From Deroplatys truncata (taxonomy: Eukaryota > Arthropoda > Insecta > Mantodea > Mantidae), in NCBI GenBank assembly GCA_030765065.1, contig CM060980.1:63596364-63660363 (forward strand): a stretch of DNA of 64,000 nt, read 5' to 3'. Under the pieces are notes generated by a model that was not told where the DNA came from, did no database searches, and saw nothing but the letters and a program-made list of their open reading frames with translations. Shown here in pieces: positions 22,620 through 35,339 of this stretch (positions within the stretch are counted from its first letter, which is position 1; every line of letters starts with the position of its first letter). The position numbers and the translations under genes were made by a program.

Positions 22620-23159
22620 GGTAGGATTAGGAATGGAGGGGGACCTAGCACCTCGACCTGCGCAGATCTTGTGTACCTGGTGGGGCGCCCCCAGGAGGGA
22701 GGGATGAGGTGAGAGGAGACAGAAGGCGGCCGGACCAGCAGGCACGACAGGCAGAGGACAAGTTCCCTACCGTTTACAGCTGGTTTACGGCTGGTGCAGG
22801 CGGCTTCCTTCCCCCTGTGAGCTTACACATCACCTGGGCGCTCGGGACCCGGAGACCGCCCCATTCCGGTTTATCAGAGCATCCTTTTCCCCTGCCATGC
22901 ACACGCCGAGACCTCCCGCCGATTCTTGCAACCCTGCAAGGGACCAAGCAGATGAAAGGTGAAGTGAAATGAGAATGGAGGTGAGATGGAGAGGTAGGAA
23001 ATTCGAGAGATGTAATGATCATTCCCTGCATTCGCCTAGCGACCCGGGGAAACCCCGAAAAAAACCCATGGGGTCAGGGAGGTCGGCTACCGGAGTCGAG
23101 CCCACGACCTCCCGATTACTGGCCAGAGAAGTTACCGCCCGAGCCATGCCTTTCGGTTC
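22620..23159 (-). mobile_element. Complete tRNA-derived SINE (family S1)
   Basis: This is about 540 bp. On the minus strand the B box reads GAGGTCGTGGGCTCGACTCC (about 23111-23092), followed by a GGGGTTTCCCCGGG and CGCTAGGCGAATGCAGGGAA block. The tail at 22620-22640 is CCTAATCCTACCC on the element strand. The flanks carry an imperfect direct repeat of about 12 bp (22608-22619 TACACGTTATAG, 23160-23171 TAAACATTATAG). Apparent open frames of 85-111 residues within it are not genes. Confidence 0.8.
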
Positions 23160-23488
23160 TAAACATTATAGTGGTTCGATTAAAAATTGTTATAATTTAT
23201 ATGGACAAAGGACAAAAACCCAAACGGGAAATTCCAACCCCACATGTGTGAAAAGAAAGGGGGAGGAAGGGGGAAGAAAAGTGTTTGCTATAACATATGT
23301 CTGAAATCTGCTGCAAGCTTCGTATTAAAAAGGATTTTAATTCAGACGCTCGTTATGCCCCTTAAGATTATTGAAATTCTCCATGTAATGCCTAAATGAC
23401 AAACTGACAAAATGTGTACAATATAAGTGTACACTGTGTATGGAATACACGCACAACGGAGCGCATATCTCTCTTAACACACTGACAT

Positions 23489-23973
23489 ACTTCGCTCCTC
23501 TCTAACGTGCGAGGTTCACACTCGGGAGGTCCCGGGTTCTATTCCCGTAGACCTGACCATAGGTTTTTCGTTATGCATGGTCGGTAGGCGAATACTGAGG
23601 TGACTGCTCATCTAGCACAGTTAGCTTTCAATCAATTCCCTATCATTCCGGTCCCTTGTCTTTATGGTTGCTTCTAGATTTTGTGGCGTATGGCGGTGCC
23701 GGACAGATGAAGTGGATGCCTGCTCAAAGGAAACAGTACTCTCCGCGGACACTAGAGGAATGCTTAGTCCATGGGTCGTTCATCGCCCTCTCTAGGCAGC
23801 TCCCAGAGTGAGACAGGTCTTCGAGACTGGAACTCTTAAGGACTTCAGCGCGTCTCTGTGACCTGTCTGCCTCCGGTCTGCAGCCTCCTACGATTCATTC
23901 AGTTCATCCCTATTGGGGGATGGTAGCCACAATAGATCTTTGCGAGGTTACCCTTCGTTATATAACCTATACC
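23489..23973 (+). mobile_element. Complete tRNA-derived SINE (family S1)
   Basis: This 485-bp element is a close relative of the copy at 1831-2307. The B box is GGTCCCGGGTTCTATTCCC at about 23529-23547 and the shared GGTCGGTAGGCGAATACTG block follows. Near the 3' end both contain GGTAGCC-CAATAGATCT and CCCTTCGTTAT. A 14-bp target duplication with one mismatch brackets it (23475-23488 TAACACACTGACAT, 23974-23987 TAACACACTGGCAT). Confidence 0.85.
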
Positions 23974-23987
23974 TAACACACTGGCAT

Positions 23988-25708
23988 GGTTGCCACTTAA
24001 ATGACACAGAACTGGGCATTCGTTATCCAATGTGTTTAAAATCCTACAAACTTTTAAACCTTGTTACCAGTAATTGCATTTTTTTCACTCTCTCTTAGGG
24101 ATATCCTTCTCTGGAAGAAATGCCAAAAACTAATACAATTTCTAAACATGGATTTCAGTGTTATTAAACACTACAAACCCTCTACTTAAGCTCTTCATAG
24201 CTGTTACAGCTGTACGAACTTTTAAAGCATGTCACACTGTGATTTAAATAGATTCCTATAAGCCTAGCTTCCCATAACATTCTAGTAATAAACGACAAGT
24301 TTCGCCGATATAAAACAATTCAAGAGATGACCTCAGGTATCTTAAATATTAAATTAGCTACAAAGCAGAAAAAAGAGACGAAGAAAAGTTTTTTAAATAA
24401 CATAAAGTGAAAAGCAGCGTTATTCTAGGTTATACATTTTAAACTTTAATTTTTGGGGTTTTCATTTTTCGGCAATCTTCGTTTTCAAGTTTTCCATTCG
24501 ATGTACTTTCCGGTTTAATTCAATGACATTTTTACACCTCCTTGTAAATAATAGAATAAAAACTGTATGAGATTAATTTTCGTTAACATGTTTATTTGTG
24601 ATTAAACAATAATATTCATATTGTTTAAATTTTATGCAAAAATTGACGCCTTATATTTAACATTTATTTTCTCTCTCAAACTAGTAGGATGATTAAAAAT
24701 TCATGTCTACAATATATTAAATTAGTATTAAAATATTCGATTATAAAATATTAAATTTTTCAAAACATAATTGCATCGCGTACAGCAATTTTTCAAAGCT
24801 GTAAGGAATCGTAAAAAAATAATATCTCTAAGACTATAAATAATTTTAAAATATGTATGACATTTTTTTCATATATTGTAAATTAAACCCTGTTTGATAT
24901 ATTAAAAGTTCAAATGAATCGATCTCAAATTGTAGATTTTTGAAATTTCACAGATATGCATCGTTAATTTCCATCCTCTTGACGCTAGATAAAAGTACTT
25001 TTCAATATTATCTATATCATCAACAAATTAGCATTTTATTCTTCTTTTATTATTAACCTGCCAGACTTTCCCACATTGCATAAGCGACTACCGGTCGCTT
25101 AAAACAATTTATAAATAAGCTTAGCATGCATATTCGATAGTTCATTAGGACGTATAATTAGTTATTAATTTTAATAGGAATTTAAAATATAAATATTCTT
25201 CTGTATATATCAGACATATTCATTATCATAGTTTTATTTTCAGGCATTTTGAAATTGTGTTGCTCCTTATCTCTCTCTCCCTCTACCTCCCTCTCCCCTC
25301 TCTCACTGTTCTCCTCCTTCCCTTCTCAGCTTTTGTCATTTGGAGTATAGGCACTGTTACTTGAGCAATTTGATTGTATTGTTTGCATATAACACATTTA
25401 TATGATTATTGATGATTTGTGGTGCAATGGGAGCGTTCCTAAAGCTTGGAAGAAATAAATAAACAATACATAAGTTACAATTTCTATGGAAAATAGAAAA
25501 TTATCACTTTAAACGGCAATGCTGCAAAATGCCATTATTGGATTGTGTTCAGAGTAAACTTCTAGATTTCTCTCTGTGCTAGTTGTCATGTTCTTACTTG
25601 AACCCATCATAAATGAACATAGCTTGGCAGTTGTTCCCGTTATACTAGCTTAGTTTAACATTTAAGTATTTTATAAGTGGCTTACAGTATAGATTTATGC
25701 AATTGATT
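23988..25708. other. AT-rich noncoding stretch
   Basis: No gene or recognised element is present. A CT-rich run at about 25261-25330 (TCTCTCTCTCCCTCTACCTC) is low complexity. Much of 24450-25250 is above 70 percent A+T by eye. Confidence 0.5.
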
Positions 25709-26565
25709 TTTTTACTTTCTCTACTACGTATAGTAAGTAGGGGAAGTATTGCATTCCACCCAAAAATTCGATACCAAGATTATAGCGGAAATACAGGTTT
25801 TTAGGCCTCCTGAATCCAAAAAAAAGTATTTTTGGAAACATGTGTGTGTGTGGGGGGGTGTCTGTCTGTCTGTCTGTGAACAGCATAACTCAAAAACGAA
25901 CAGTCGGATAAACATCAAATTGGGTATTTAGGTTCAATATCTTCCAGAGATGTGACACGAAGGTTTTCAAGAAAATCCCTCCACCCCGGATTACTCTTTA
26001 CATGGAACATTTTTCAAAATTTTAATTTTCTCAAAAGTGGCTCTAACGATTTTGATTAAAATATCATATATTTAAGATACTTTCATGACAAATAAAATGT
26101 ATATCTTGAATTTTCTGGGAAAGTCTCCAAAAGTGTTGTTTATTGTGAACGACGTTTGCATAACTGGTAAACCATAAGAGATAGACAAAATTTTACTACA
26201 CAAAAAATGTATATCGCGTTAAAAAACACAATTTATGTCATATACATTTTTTTGTTGAGTGAACGATTTTCAAGATATTGCTTGTTATTCCCTTAAATTT
26301 TCCAATACTTATACTTTTTCTCAAATGGGAATTCGTTATTCATTTTTTGTCCTGGTAATACAAAGAGAATGGAATGCGCTACATAGCAACCAGCTCTTAA
26401 AATATTTGACTATCTCTTAAAGCCTACCAATTCCCCTTGCACCTGCAAGAAAATTAGCAATAAGATTAACATCTGGATTAACATGAAGCATATGGAGAAT
26501 AAGCGTTTGTAAAAATAGTTTGTACAAGAGTAGAGAAAGTCATGTGAGTGTAACATATCATATTT
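25709..26565 (+). repeat. DR1 copy G (near complete)
   Basis: This is a near full-length plus-oriented DR1. It starts TTTTTTTACTTTCTCTACTA and ends GTAGAGAAAGTCATGTGAG at about 26531-26549. Its variable segment is TGTGTGTGTGTGGGGGGGTG followed by CTGTC units (25845-25877), unlike the TG or TGCG versions in other copies. No tRNA-like segment flanks it, so the tRNA-like sequences beside other copies are not an intrinsic part of DR1. Confidence 0.8.
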
Positions 26566-27849
26566 TCTTCTTTTTGTAATTTTCGTACATTATGTAAAGC
26601 TTGCTTTCTAAACTTGTAGTGTAATGCACTGCTAATACGTATTAAATTCACTCCACTTTACAGCAGAAACCTTTCTACGAAATATTCCTTCGTTATCATA
26701 ATCACACTTTCACAGAAATATGAAATCTTTAATTGTTAATATTTTTCTACGCAATGCTGATTGGTTGCTAGCAGAGAAATTCAGAACTTTAATGAAAGTC
26801 TCATGTGTGAAATGCTTGTATAGCTTCTTAACATATTCACTCTAGTATTTAGTCCTATCTTTACATAACAATAATAATAATAATAATAATGATAATAATG
26901 ATAATAATAAATTAATGATTTTCGCATGGTAGGCTCTTCCAATTCGTTTATTTGGAGACGCTTCCACATTTTCATATTTTATTTCAGCCATAAGAGTAAA
27001 GGTTTCCTTGGCTCCCTATTCTCTTATTTTTATAACTTTGTATGCGACTTTCCTTTTCTCCACTTTTTATACTGACCCTTCTCCATTAGCCTCTTGGCTT
27101 TCTTTCTTGTCTGAATACGTGTATGCCCACGTTCATCCTCCGTGATTTTGTTTTTATTCTCCTTGTTATTTTACTGCGACTCGGACTCTTTTTGACGCAA
27201 CTCTTCTCTGTCCGTTTGAAACCAGTATTCCTGACGTGAGTTTTCCTTCTGCTCTTTTTGAACAAAAATGTGCACAAGTGGTAACGAAAGTAAATCTATA
27301 TCATGGTAAAAGGACTCTTTGTTTGGTCTTTTTGAAAAATGATGTAACAGAGACGAAAAACAAAACGGCTGAATAAACATTAGATACAAATTGAACTGCC
27401 CTAAAAAGGAACATTAACCATGAAACATCTTAGAAATACCAATAAGCCATATTTAAAGGCAATTTTCTATCTTGAAGTATGAGATCCTTGGAAAGGAAAA
27501 TGCCACCGTTGATAGGTGCTAATATATGCGTCAGTGCGGAGTTGACTTTAAGATCATTATCAACAAGCTGTAGCAGGCGAGAGTTAGGAGTAGCTCTATC
27601 ATCTGTGCGCTTTCCGCGTTAACGTGTAACATCAAAAGCAAGCTTGACAGAAAACGCGCAAGTACAAGAGGAAGCGAAATCAACCACGTGCCTCTTCCTT
27701 CCAGCAATTTATGTTTTTATCGAGCGATCTTTTAATTTTTTTTATTTTATTACTACTTTCAATTATTTACATGTACAATATAGTACCAGATTTGTGACTC
27801 ACAGACAAGTGATAAGACTGTTATAAAGGATTAACAACAATAAAGGAGG
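26566..27849. other. Noncoding stretch with a TAA-rich microsatellite
   Basis: This contains an interrupted (AAT)n run at about 26868-26910. Basic-rich minus-strand frames at 27086-27277 and 27171-27389 (rich in Lys, Arg and Ser) have no recognised motif, and I treat them as chance frames. Confidence 0.5.
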
Positions 27850-30800
27850 TTCAGAACAATTAAGTTGGTGAGGTAGTGAATGACCCATACCATGCAGAAA
27901 TGGTGGTTGCTGCTGGAGGTATGCTAATCCATTCTCCTATAGATGAACACAGGTTACATTTTCGAATTGTGGCAACCCCAATCCACCCTGAAGATCGCTC
28001 TAAAGAGAAATAACATCTAAGCGGGACGGAGTAGTAACAGTGTGTCTCGATTTCTACCCCCCCCCACTCCTTTTGAGACGGGTCGGTTGGAATGTCAGAA
28101 ATCTCTCAAGACCACGTATATTGGGAGCGGAGTCCTGCAACATATAATGAAGATGCCCCATTAAAAGCCATGTTTGGGCAAATATATGACGTTTAATCTG
28201 TATATCAGTTGTAAGATAGTCCTATGAATGTATTGGGATTATCCGCCACAGTAATCCAGCGAATTTGTTAGATCCAGTGCCAAGTTTCGGGAATGCGGGT
28301 TGTGAGCCGATGATGAAGGGTATCAGTGTTTTGGCAACGAGAACAATACGATGAATTGCAAATGTTGTGTCGGTATTGCTTTTCTGCTGTGGGTACTGTG
28401 ACATTTAGTATCCTGTAGACAGAGGCCTTCCAGTTCCTCGACATTTCGGCGTATCGAAAACCTCCCCAGATATTCTTCCAAGGAAAGTTAGGATGCAACA
28501 TGGTCATGTCATCGGCGTAAGTATTTATATTGAGTAACCCTGAGGACATAGCAGTTTAAAGTAAATGCTTCGCCATCAAGCAAACAAGCGGTTCAATGCA
28601 AACGGTAAACAGCAGCATGGATAAGGGGCAGCCTTGGCGCTTACTGCTCAAAATGGGAACAGGCCTAATAAAATACTCATTTATGTGGAACTTACAGCAG
28701 GTAGAGGTGTACGATAATTTAATACACATGAGGATGCGATCAGTAAATATTCATGCGCTGTGAGACGCCAAATAAGTAATCAAAATCAACATTACCAAAT
28801 ACTCTCTCAAGGTCCAATGACAGAAGAACATCCCCTTCCTTGGGATGTTCTCGATATATGCAACTGCATAGCATAGTTGTACGAAGTTATAGGTGAATTT
28901 CCTGTTCAAAATTTCACATGTTTGTTCACGGCCAATTAACGCTGGTAGTACGGGGCGTAGTCTGTTGGCTAACATTTTCGTAAATATCTTAAAATCATTA
29001 TTCAGCAGAATTATAGGCCTATAGATGGTAAAGCGTCTGGGCCCAATACATTTTGGAGATAGGATCATAATAGATTTTTCGAAGCCCGAAAGCTCCAAAA
29101 GTGGAATTCATCAACTGTAACATGTGGTCTTTGATAACTGCCCAAAATACTTTGTAGAAGGTATAGTTAATTCCATCTGGTTCTGCTGCAGAATTGTTAC
29201 TCGCCTTAAAACCACCTCCCGAAGTTCATGCACAGTATGTTAGCCCCCAATGCATCCTGCTCATCCTCATATAAAGATCTTTCAATAGTGTTATAAAGGA
29301 CTCCTTTGGGGGAAGCAAGAATAGGTCGTTCTCCATATTTCCTTCGAAAATGCTCCTTGGCCTTTCATACGTGTTGCGTAGTAGAGTGTCATTATTGGTG
29401 AATTTACGTTGGTCAATTCTTCTCCGAAGTCACATGCCACACGGCAGCGCGCTCATCATATGTATTAGAGAATGCACAGGATCGCGCCTCTATACCATAC
29501 AAAATGAATTCCTAATTTTGGAAGTTCTTTATCGAGGTCTGGCAGTGACGTCATTGCTGGTATGCTGTTGCTCTGTCATATCATGCTATAATGTATAGTA
29601 ATAATTTAGCATAGTAGTTCGCTCCTTTGCCTAAGCTTTGCCAACATATTTGAAAAAAACACTACATAGTGGGTTTATAAATCAAAAGCCACCGCAGAAG
29701 ATCATTGAGTCTAGATCTGGCCGCTCTTAGGGTAATGCTATCCCAAGTCGCACGAAACAAATATTGCACGTCATCATAATATAAAGGAGCGTTATTTAAT
29801 TTCCAGTAGTTTCTACGAGAAACTGGAAAAGGGGTGGTTGCTGCCACCTTAGCAGTTAAAGCATGGTGGTCACCTACTGCGGCAGGCACAACAACTGCAC
29901 TCCGAATGTTCGTACGATGAAGTGCATTGATATATAACCTATCAATTCTTGGTGCTGAATTATGACGTCAATAAGCGTACCTAACAACTATAGTGCCACG
30001 TAGAAATCCCCACGTATGAGTCAACTACAATCAGTATAAACCCGTTGTAGCGTAGGAGATGGATATGTACTTTGTTAGTCCTTGGCATGTAACACTCGGT
30101 TAAAGTCGTCACCCAGCAACAAGTAACTACATCTGTGCAGGAAAAGGTATGACATATCATCAGCAATGAGAGCTTTACGCCGATTATTGAAACCGGGGAC
30201 AAGTGAACATTAACTACCAAGGTATCGTTGTTGAGAATAGTAGTTAAAATGCTTCCACTAGGATGCGCCTCATAATTAGTTATGTTCAAGGCAGTCCTAA
30301 CCATTATTGCAGTGCCTCTATTATCGTTACATTACAAATACTGATAACCAAGGAAACTAAAATTGTCAATTTCTACCTCCTGAAAAAGTAACAATCAATA
30401 TCATAACCGTAAATGTTTCAAGAGCTGTTGTTTAGCGGCACTATGTATACGGTTAACATTTGAGGTAGCATACATCCGGGTATAAAACAAGAAAAATAAA
30501 AATAAAAGTGCAGAACAGGAAAAGGAAAGTATTGGGTTTCTGACAACGAAGTTTTTCAACCGACTCACTCAAAGGATGCGCGAGTTTTCTCTTTCTTTCT
30601 GTTACCAAATGTGAGTGTACAATTATTAGCTTCCGTGTGTCTCTTTTTCTCGCGGGGACACGGCTGCTAATAGAAGCACTACAAGTAGTGATTTCCTGTA
30701 CCTCTATATGCCTGCGTTTTGGTGAGGTACTGTACAGTTATTCGGCGCGAAAATCGAAGCCTCAGATTCTCCCTCGGCGTGTCCCTCTTACATTGGAATG

Positions 30801-31180
30801 TTGGATAAGGTAGATACAATGCCATCTGTTTCGGTATCAGCATCATCAATAGATGTAGGACGAGACAAAGTCGCATCCTGTTCTGCTGTTCTGAAATGGA
30901 ATGACAATGCGACTGAGATTATATATCCATAGTCCTCTCCGAAGTTGCGGGCGCACAGCTTGCTTCTTGGTATTATTTGGCATCTCACCAAGTACAAAAC
31001 TGGTTGCTTCCCCATTTAGAGGTATACATCTAATAGGGAATTCACCCTATCAACAATAACTGAGACCACGTGGGCGGGTCTGTTGTGCATGTGTGATAAC
31101 GTTTCGAGGCGGCATGCGATACGTAAATGTCCCATGTTGTTACAAAGTACATCTTTTAGAAGTAAAAGATGATTGTTAGG
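27850..31180 (-). mobile_element. Decayed L1/Tx1-like non-LTR retrotransposon
   Basis: Minus-strand fragments occur in the right order for a two-frame LINE. At 31140-31040 is a degraded zinc-knuckle region (MGHLRIACR and CNRP-like HMHNRPAHV), as in an ORF1 nucleic-acid-binding protein. At about 30430-29880 are endonuclease pieces: SAAKQQLLKH, GTAIMVRTALN, then GDHHAL at about 29871-29854, equivalent to the SDH motif of AP endonucleases. At 29098-28900 is the reverse transcriptase palm entry (RPIILLNNDFKIFTKMLANR and LIGREQTC). YADD lies at 28519-28508. At about 28340 a Cys-x2-Cys-x-His motif (CSRCQNTDTLHH) follows. Many stops and frameshifts separate the blocks. The 3' end near 27850 is approximate. 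Confidence 0.75.
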
Positions 31181-31310
31181 CTAAATTTGTAGTTAAAATT
31201 CACATAAAAATTCGGGAAACTGCTTCAGGCAATCTTGTCTCCCCAAGCAGAAACTAAAATGACGCTCCTGGTTGTCCTTCATTGCTTACAAAGCTTTTAG
31301 TTCCAGAAAT

Positions 31311-31400
31311 ATCCACCAACCCACCCACCCATCAGTCACCCATCTATCCATCCATTCATCCATCCAATCTATCCAATCGATCTAATCTATTTTATCTCTA
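31311..31400. repeat. (CCAT/ATCC)n degenerate microsatellite
   Basis: Repeated CCACCCACCCATC then CCATCTATCCATCCATTC units grade into CTATCTC-type units. The translated frame here is low complexity and not a gene. Confidence 0.85.
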
Positions 31401-32437
31401 TATCTCTATCTACAATGAAATATGTTTTTTCAAATACATCTTTGCTGTTCGTACTCCATTACCGATTTGGTATCTAAAAATTAGCCCCATGTAAATATGG
31501 CTGACGATATCCCTCTAATAAGTTCTAGGTTTAGATCTTTCGGCAAATGGTACCACCTCACAATCCGAAAACCCAGGTCTGCTGTTGTGATCGTAACCTT
31601 ACTCCTCTGCCATTACTAAGACTAAAAGCTGACTCCGTGATGGCTCGTTTAACTGTCATCTCCTTACATTGGATGTACATTTGCCTGGATAATTATTCAG
31701 ATGGATCATTTCTAATTCATCTTCTTCAAAACGAAAACAATCGTAAATCATTTAGTGTAAGCCCATACGACGAAAATTTCATAACATCACACTCCACAAA
31801 GGTAACTACTAAGGTATTCTTTCTTTGTGCAACCATTATTCAATAACATTAAACCCAAAAGTAATATAAGGAAATTCGAACTTTGAAATCAACACAGCAA
31901 ATAAAAACGACGACGTATTACTGCTGCCTGCTCTGAAATTTCCGCTGAAATGCTAGAACGTGTGCAGCACTCTTTCCATAGCAGACTGGAAACGTGTATT
32001 GAAGCTGCCGATGGTCATTTTGAACACAACCTTTGAAGGGCTATGTTCTTTTTATTTGTAAGAATCCACAGAAGTATTGTAATTCCCTTTTGTTTTTCTT
32101 TAGTTTGTACTACCATAGGTTGTACAAGTGTCGTTGCGTAAAAGTTTCAAAATAAGATTTCTCGTAAACCACTTGCACTAGAATCTTGCAACAAACGCCA
32201 CTGACGTTCTAATTTACCCTACCTTTAATCTGTTGATGTAACTAGACATTGTTCCATTTAAAAATTCTATGTTTGCTCAAAAATTACACCTTCTCAGTAT
32301 TATTAAACTCTGTGTATAGGCTAAATGTACGAGCCCCTGACTACCGATCAATGTTGTGAAAACTGCACATCAATAGCAGTTTCCATTTCCGAAATATTGC
32401 TGTGCAAGTTTTAGGTGATTCAGCCTGTATATTATAT
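31401..32437. other. Noncoding stretch
   Basis: No gene or element is recognised. The 99-residue plus frame at 31547-31846 has no known motif, starts without a plausible context, and has no splice signals I would trust. Confidence 0.45.
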
Positions 32438-32891
32438 TGTTGCGTAATAATAATGTAGGAGGTTACATTGTCATTACCAGACATATTGTTGTTCTACATT
32501 GTCATTACCAGACATATTGCTGTTTTCCTTTCATATTGACTGGGATGACGTCACTCCTGGCTGGTAGCTTTGCTAGCCACGAGTGGTGGGGGATATAGCT
32601 CTGTCTTAGGATTCCGTGAGAAGCAAATCGGGTGTGCAAGCCGGCTTTTGGATCGGTGGATATCTCCTCTCGCCTTTCCTATTTAATAATGTAGGAACCC
32701 CAACGGTTAGGAAATAAATCTAGGATTTGTAAGTAGACTTGTGTTATGGATTTTGTACAGTGAAAAACCCACACACCTTCCTCTTAACTTACACCACCAA
32801 GTCAATATACGTCCCTTCAATGTACGTGCTGGGTACTGGAAATTAATTCAATTTTCATGTTAACGTTTAGGCCTCTACCCAGCATGTAACA
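32438..32891. mobile_element. Probable solo LTR of an LTR retrotransposon
   Basis: The segment begins TGTTGCG and ends GTAACA, giving TGTT...AACA inverted ends as in LTRs, and is flanked by ATAT on both sides (32434-32437 and 32892-32895), a possible 4-bp target duplication. It is 454 bp. Inside are a TATTTAATAA box-like sequence (about 32680-32690) and an AATAAA signal at about 32714-32719. A 31-bp tandem duplication lies near the left end. No gag-pol coding lies on either side, so it would be a solo LTR. Because the flanking DNA is AT-rich, the 4-bp duplication alone is weak evidence. Confidence 0.5.
32464..32525. repeat. 31-bp tandem duplication
   Basis: Two copies of a 31-bp unit starting TACATTGTCATTACCAGACA begin at 32464 and 32495. 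They differ at one or two positions near the end of the unit. This lies inside the probable solo LTR. Confidence 0.85.
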
Positions 32892-33757
32892 ATATTCAGA
32901 TTAATTTGTCAATTTGGTTCATTTTGAACAATTTCATAGCACTAAGTATGTATATTTTATTATAAACATAACAACTAAACAACCACAACTATAATTAAAT
33001 TGCTTGTAGCAACAGATATGCCTCAAATTATACCATAGTTTCCAAATGCTTCCTTTTTCCTCCTTCACGGTAGATAACACGTGAAATTATGCCAAATCCT
33101 GGTAAAATTAAAGTGTACACTTCAGGATAATCAAAGAATCAAATTAAATGTTGATACAGAATAGGATCACCTCGCATTTCTTAAGTAATTAAGAAATAGA
33201 TTTAAGTTATTCGTGTTATGTTAATGTAATTAACTACTTACGGCATTGTACGGCAAGTTTCAGCATCTGTAAATAAAGCTAGTTGACCTTCAGCTAGTTG
33301 GTCGGGCCTGTGTGTAAACCTTGAGCAACAAGCTGTGAAGTGCCCGACGAGGCAGTGTAGTGTCATCCAGACGTACTGATTGGTTAGCCGTTTTCTGCTG
33401 GAAAGCTGCTGCACTCGGAACACAATTTCTACAATGGTTATAGAATACAACGCTGAGTTTAAATTCGTGGAAAGTCTATTTAGTTGACGAGCTTCAAAGA
33501 CATTGTTACAGTGCAATACCTACTCCGAATGATTTCTATAGGAAACAAAAAAGTCTTGAGAAAATATTTCATATGATTGTCTTTTGTTGTTTCTCAACTT
33601 TATTAAATGCCTTATAAATGCAACAGTTTTATAAAGGTAGTTTAGACGCAAAGTGATTTTTGTTGAGCAAGATCTGATAAAACTGAGATTTCCGACGAAA
33701 AACTAAACTTGACCCTGAAAAACTAAAAATCTTCACGAAATCGAATGTAACGGAATA
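32892..33757. other. Noncoding stretch
   Basis: The 92-residue minus-strand frame at 33238-33516 has no recognised motif. No other element is seen before the mariner begins at 33760. Confidence 0.45.
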
Positions 33758-33759
33758 TA

Positions 33760-35007
33760 CGAGGGCAACAAAGAACATTTTTAGAAAATCAAACAGGATT
33801 AGTCTTTAAAAATTGAGTTTATTGTTTTTTCAGAATATTCCTTTTTAACATCAATACACTTTTGCATTAGATGAAGCTAGTCCTTAAAGCAATGATGCCA
33901 CTCTTTCTCAGGCACTTCATAAACCACATTTTTATTATGTTCCACTGCTTCATCTGATGACGAAAAAGTGATTCCACGTATTTTATCTTTAATGTTTGGA
34001 AATAAAAATAAATCACAAGGTTATAGGTCAGGGTTATGGTGAAGGGTCCATGGTGCTAACTTTTAGAGCATCCAGACATCAGTTCTTAATTTTGTTGTGT
34101 GTGGCGATGCATTGTCATGTTCTAACATTATTTTTCCTTTTTGAAGTTTTTCACGATTTTTTAAAAAAAATTGTAGTAAACAAACATTTTGTACCAATCG
34201 GCAGTAACGGTACGTATATCTTCTAATGCTATAGTAGCAATACGACCCGTTTTAGAAAAAATAATTGCAACCATCTTCTTAACAGCACTGCGAATTCAAC
34301 GGGCTTTTGTAGGCTAAGGTTCTGTTGGAAAAACCCATTGAGCCGAATGACACCTTTCATCAGGATCATAACAATAAATCCAAGATTCATCACCAGTAAC
34401 GATATTCCAAACCAATTTGAAGTGCCGCCTTGGAATTTTTCCACAGTTTTTCTGCAGCAGTCAATGCATTGCTTTTGATCAGGAGTCAGTATGCGGAATT
34501 CATCGACAACAAAGTGTTCTCACGTCTAACTGTTTTTGGTTTGGCTCAAACAAATGCACAATGTCGCCCGAATGAATTCATAAGATGTCCGACTATCCTC
34601 TTTAAGTATTACTCGAACTGCGCAATATTTTCATCAGTATTCTTGGGCGTCCTTCACGAAATTCATCACTAAGAAAAAACCGTTCTCTTTTGAATTCGTT
34701 GTACCAATTATAAATTGTTGCCTTAGATGGTGCTTCTTTGTCAAATGCATATCTAAGCCGATCTGCACGTTGTATGGGCATTAATGACGATTTAAAATCG
34801 TAAACAATCATAGCCCGGAAATGTTCTTCAATGAATTTGATTTTTGGGTGAACACAAAATCTTTAAATTATAATTAACAAACTATTAGAGCAAATAAAAC
34901 TACACGGCAATCAATTAGCAAAACATTAGAAAGTAGTTGTGAAATGTAAACAAATTTAATTTGTTTTTAGAAACATAACATTCTAAAGATTTTCAATATC
35001 GCCCTCG
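33760..35007 (-). mobile_element. Full-length but inactivated mariner transposon
   Basis: The element is 1248 bp, starts CGAGGGC and ends GCCCTCG, and is flanked by TA on both sides (33758-33759 and 35008-35009), the canonical mariner target duplication. On the minus strand the transposase begins at about 34860. An N-terminal helix-turn-helix region reads MIVYDFKSSLMPIQRADRLR then APSKATIYNWYNEFKRERF, followed by DEFREGRPR. The first catalytic Asp is in VTGDESWIYCYDPDERC (about 34400). A degraded second block (MTMHRHTQQN in one frame, NASPHT-like) and a third block with DPDL and FLF pieces follow toward 33980. Frameshifts and stops occur throughout, so no functional protein is encoded. Length and order match autonomous mariner elements. 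Confidence 0.8.
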
Positions 35008-35339
35008 TAATTTCCTTCTCCCTCACTCAACGGAAAAACATTTACTGTAAATTGTATGCTTAGGAACAAATTATTTTCGTAAGAAAAAGCAAAACGAAAT
35101 ACACACACAAACCTTCTAGAGCAAATACTGGATGTTCATTTTCAATTGGTTCTGCCGTAGTTCACACTTGCTCGGAATTACGTCAGCATTTTGATGCGAG
35201 TTTCACCTTCTTAGAGGCTGCAAAAATAGAGTAGGTTTATGTCGTAGAAGTTGCCTAGTTCTACGGGGTAACAAAGTCCTATGACTTTAGTATAGCCATA
35301 TAGCGGCTCTCATACCTATGGCGCGGTCTGCACATGCAG

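Noticed and set aside
22709-23304. Overlapping frames of 85-111 residues
   Set aside because: They are within the S1 SINE at 22620-23159 or run out of it, without any family resemblance.
32464-32525. Direct repeats considered as a CRISPR-like array
   Set aside because: Only two adjacent 31-bp units with no spacer, in an evidently animal genome.
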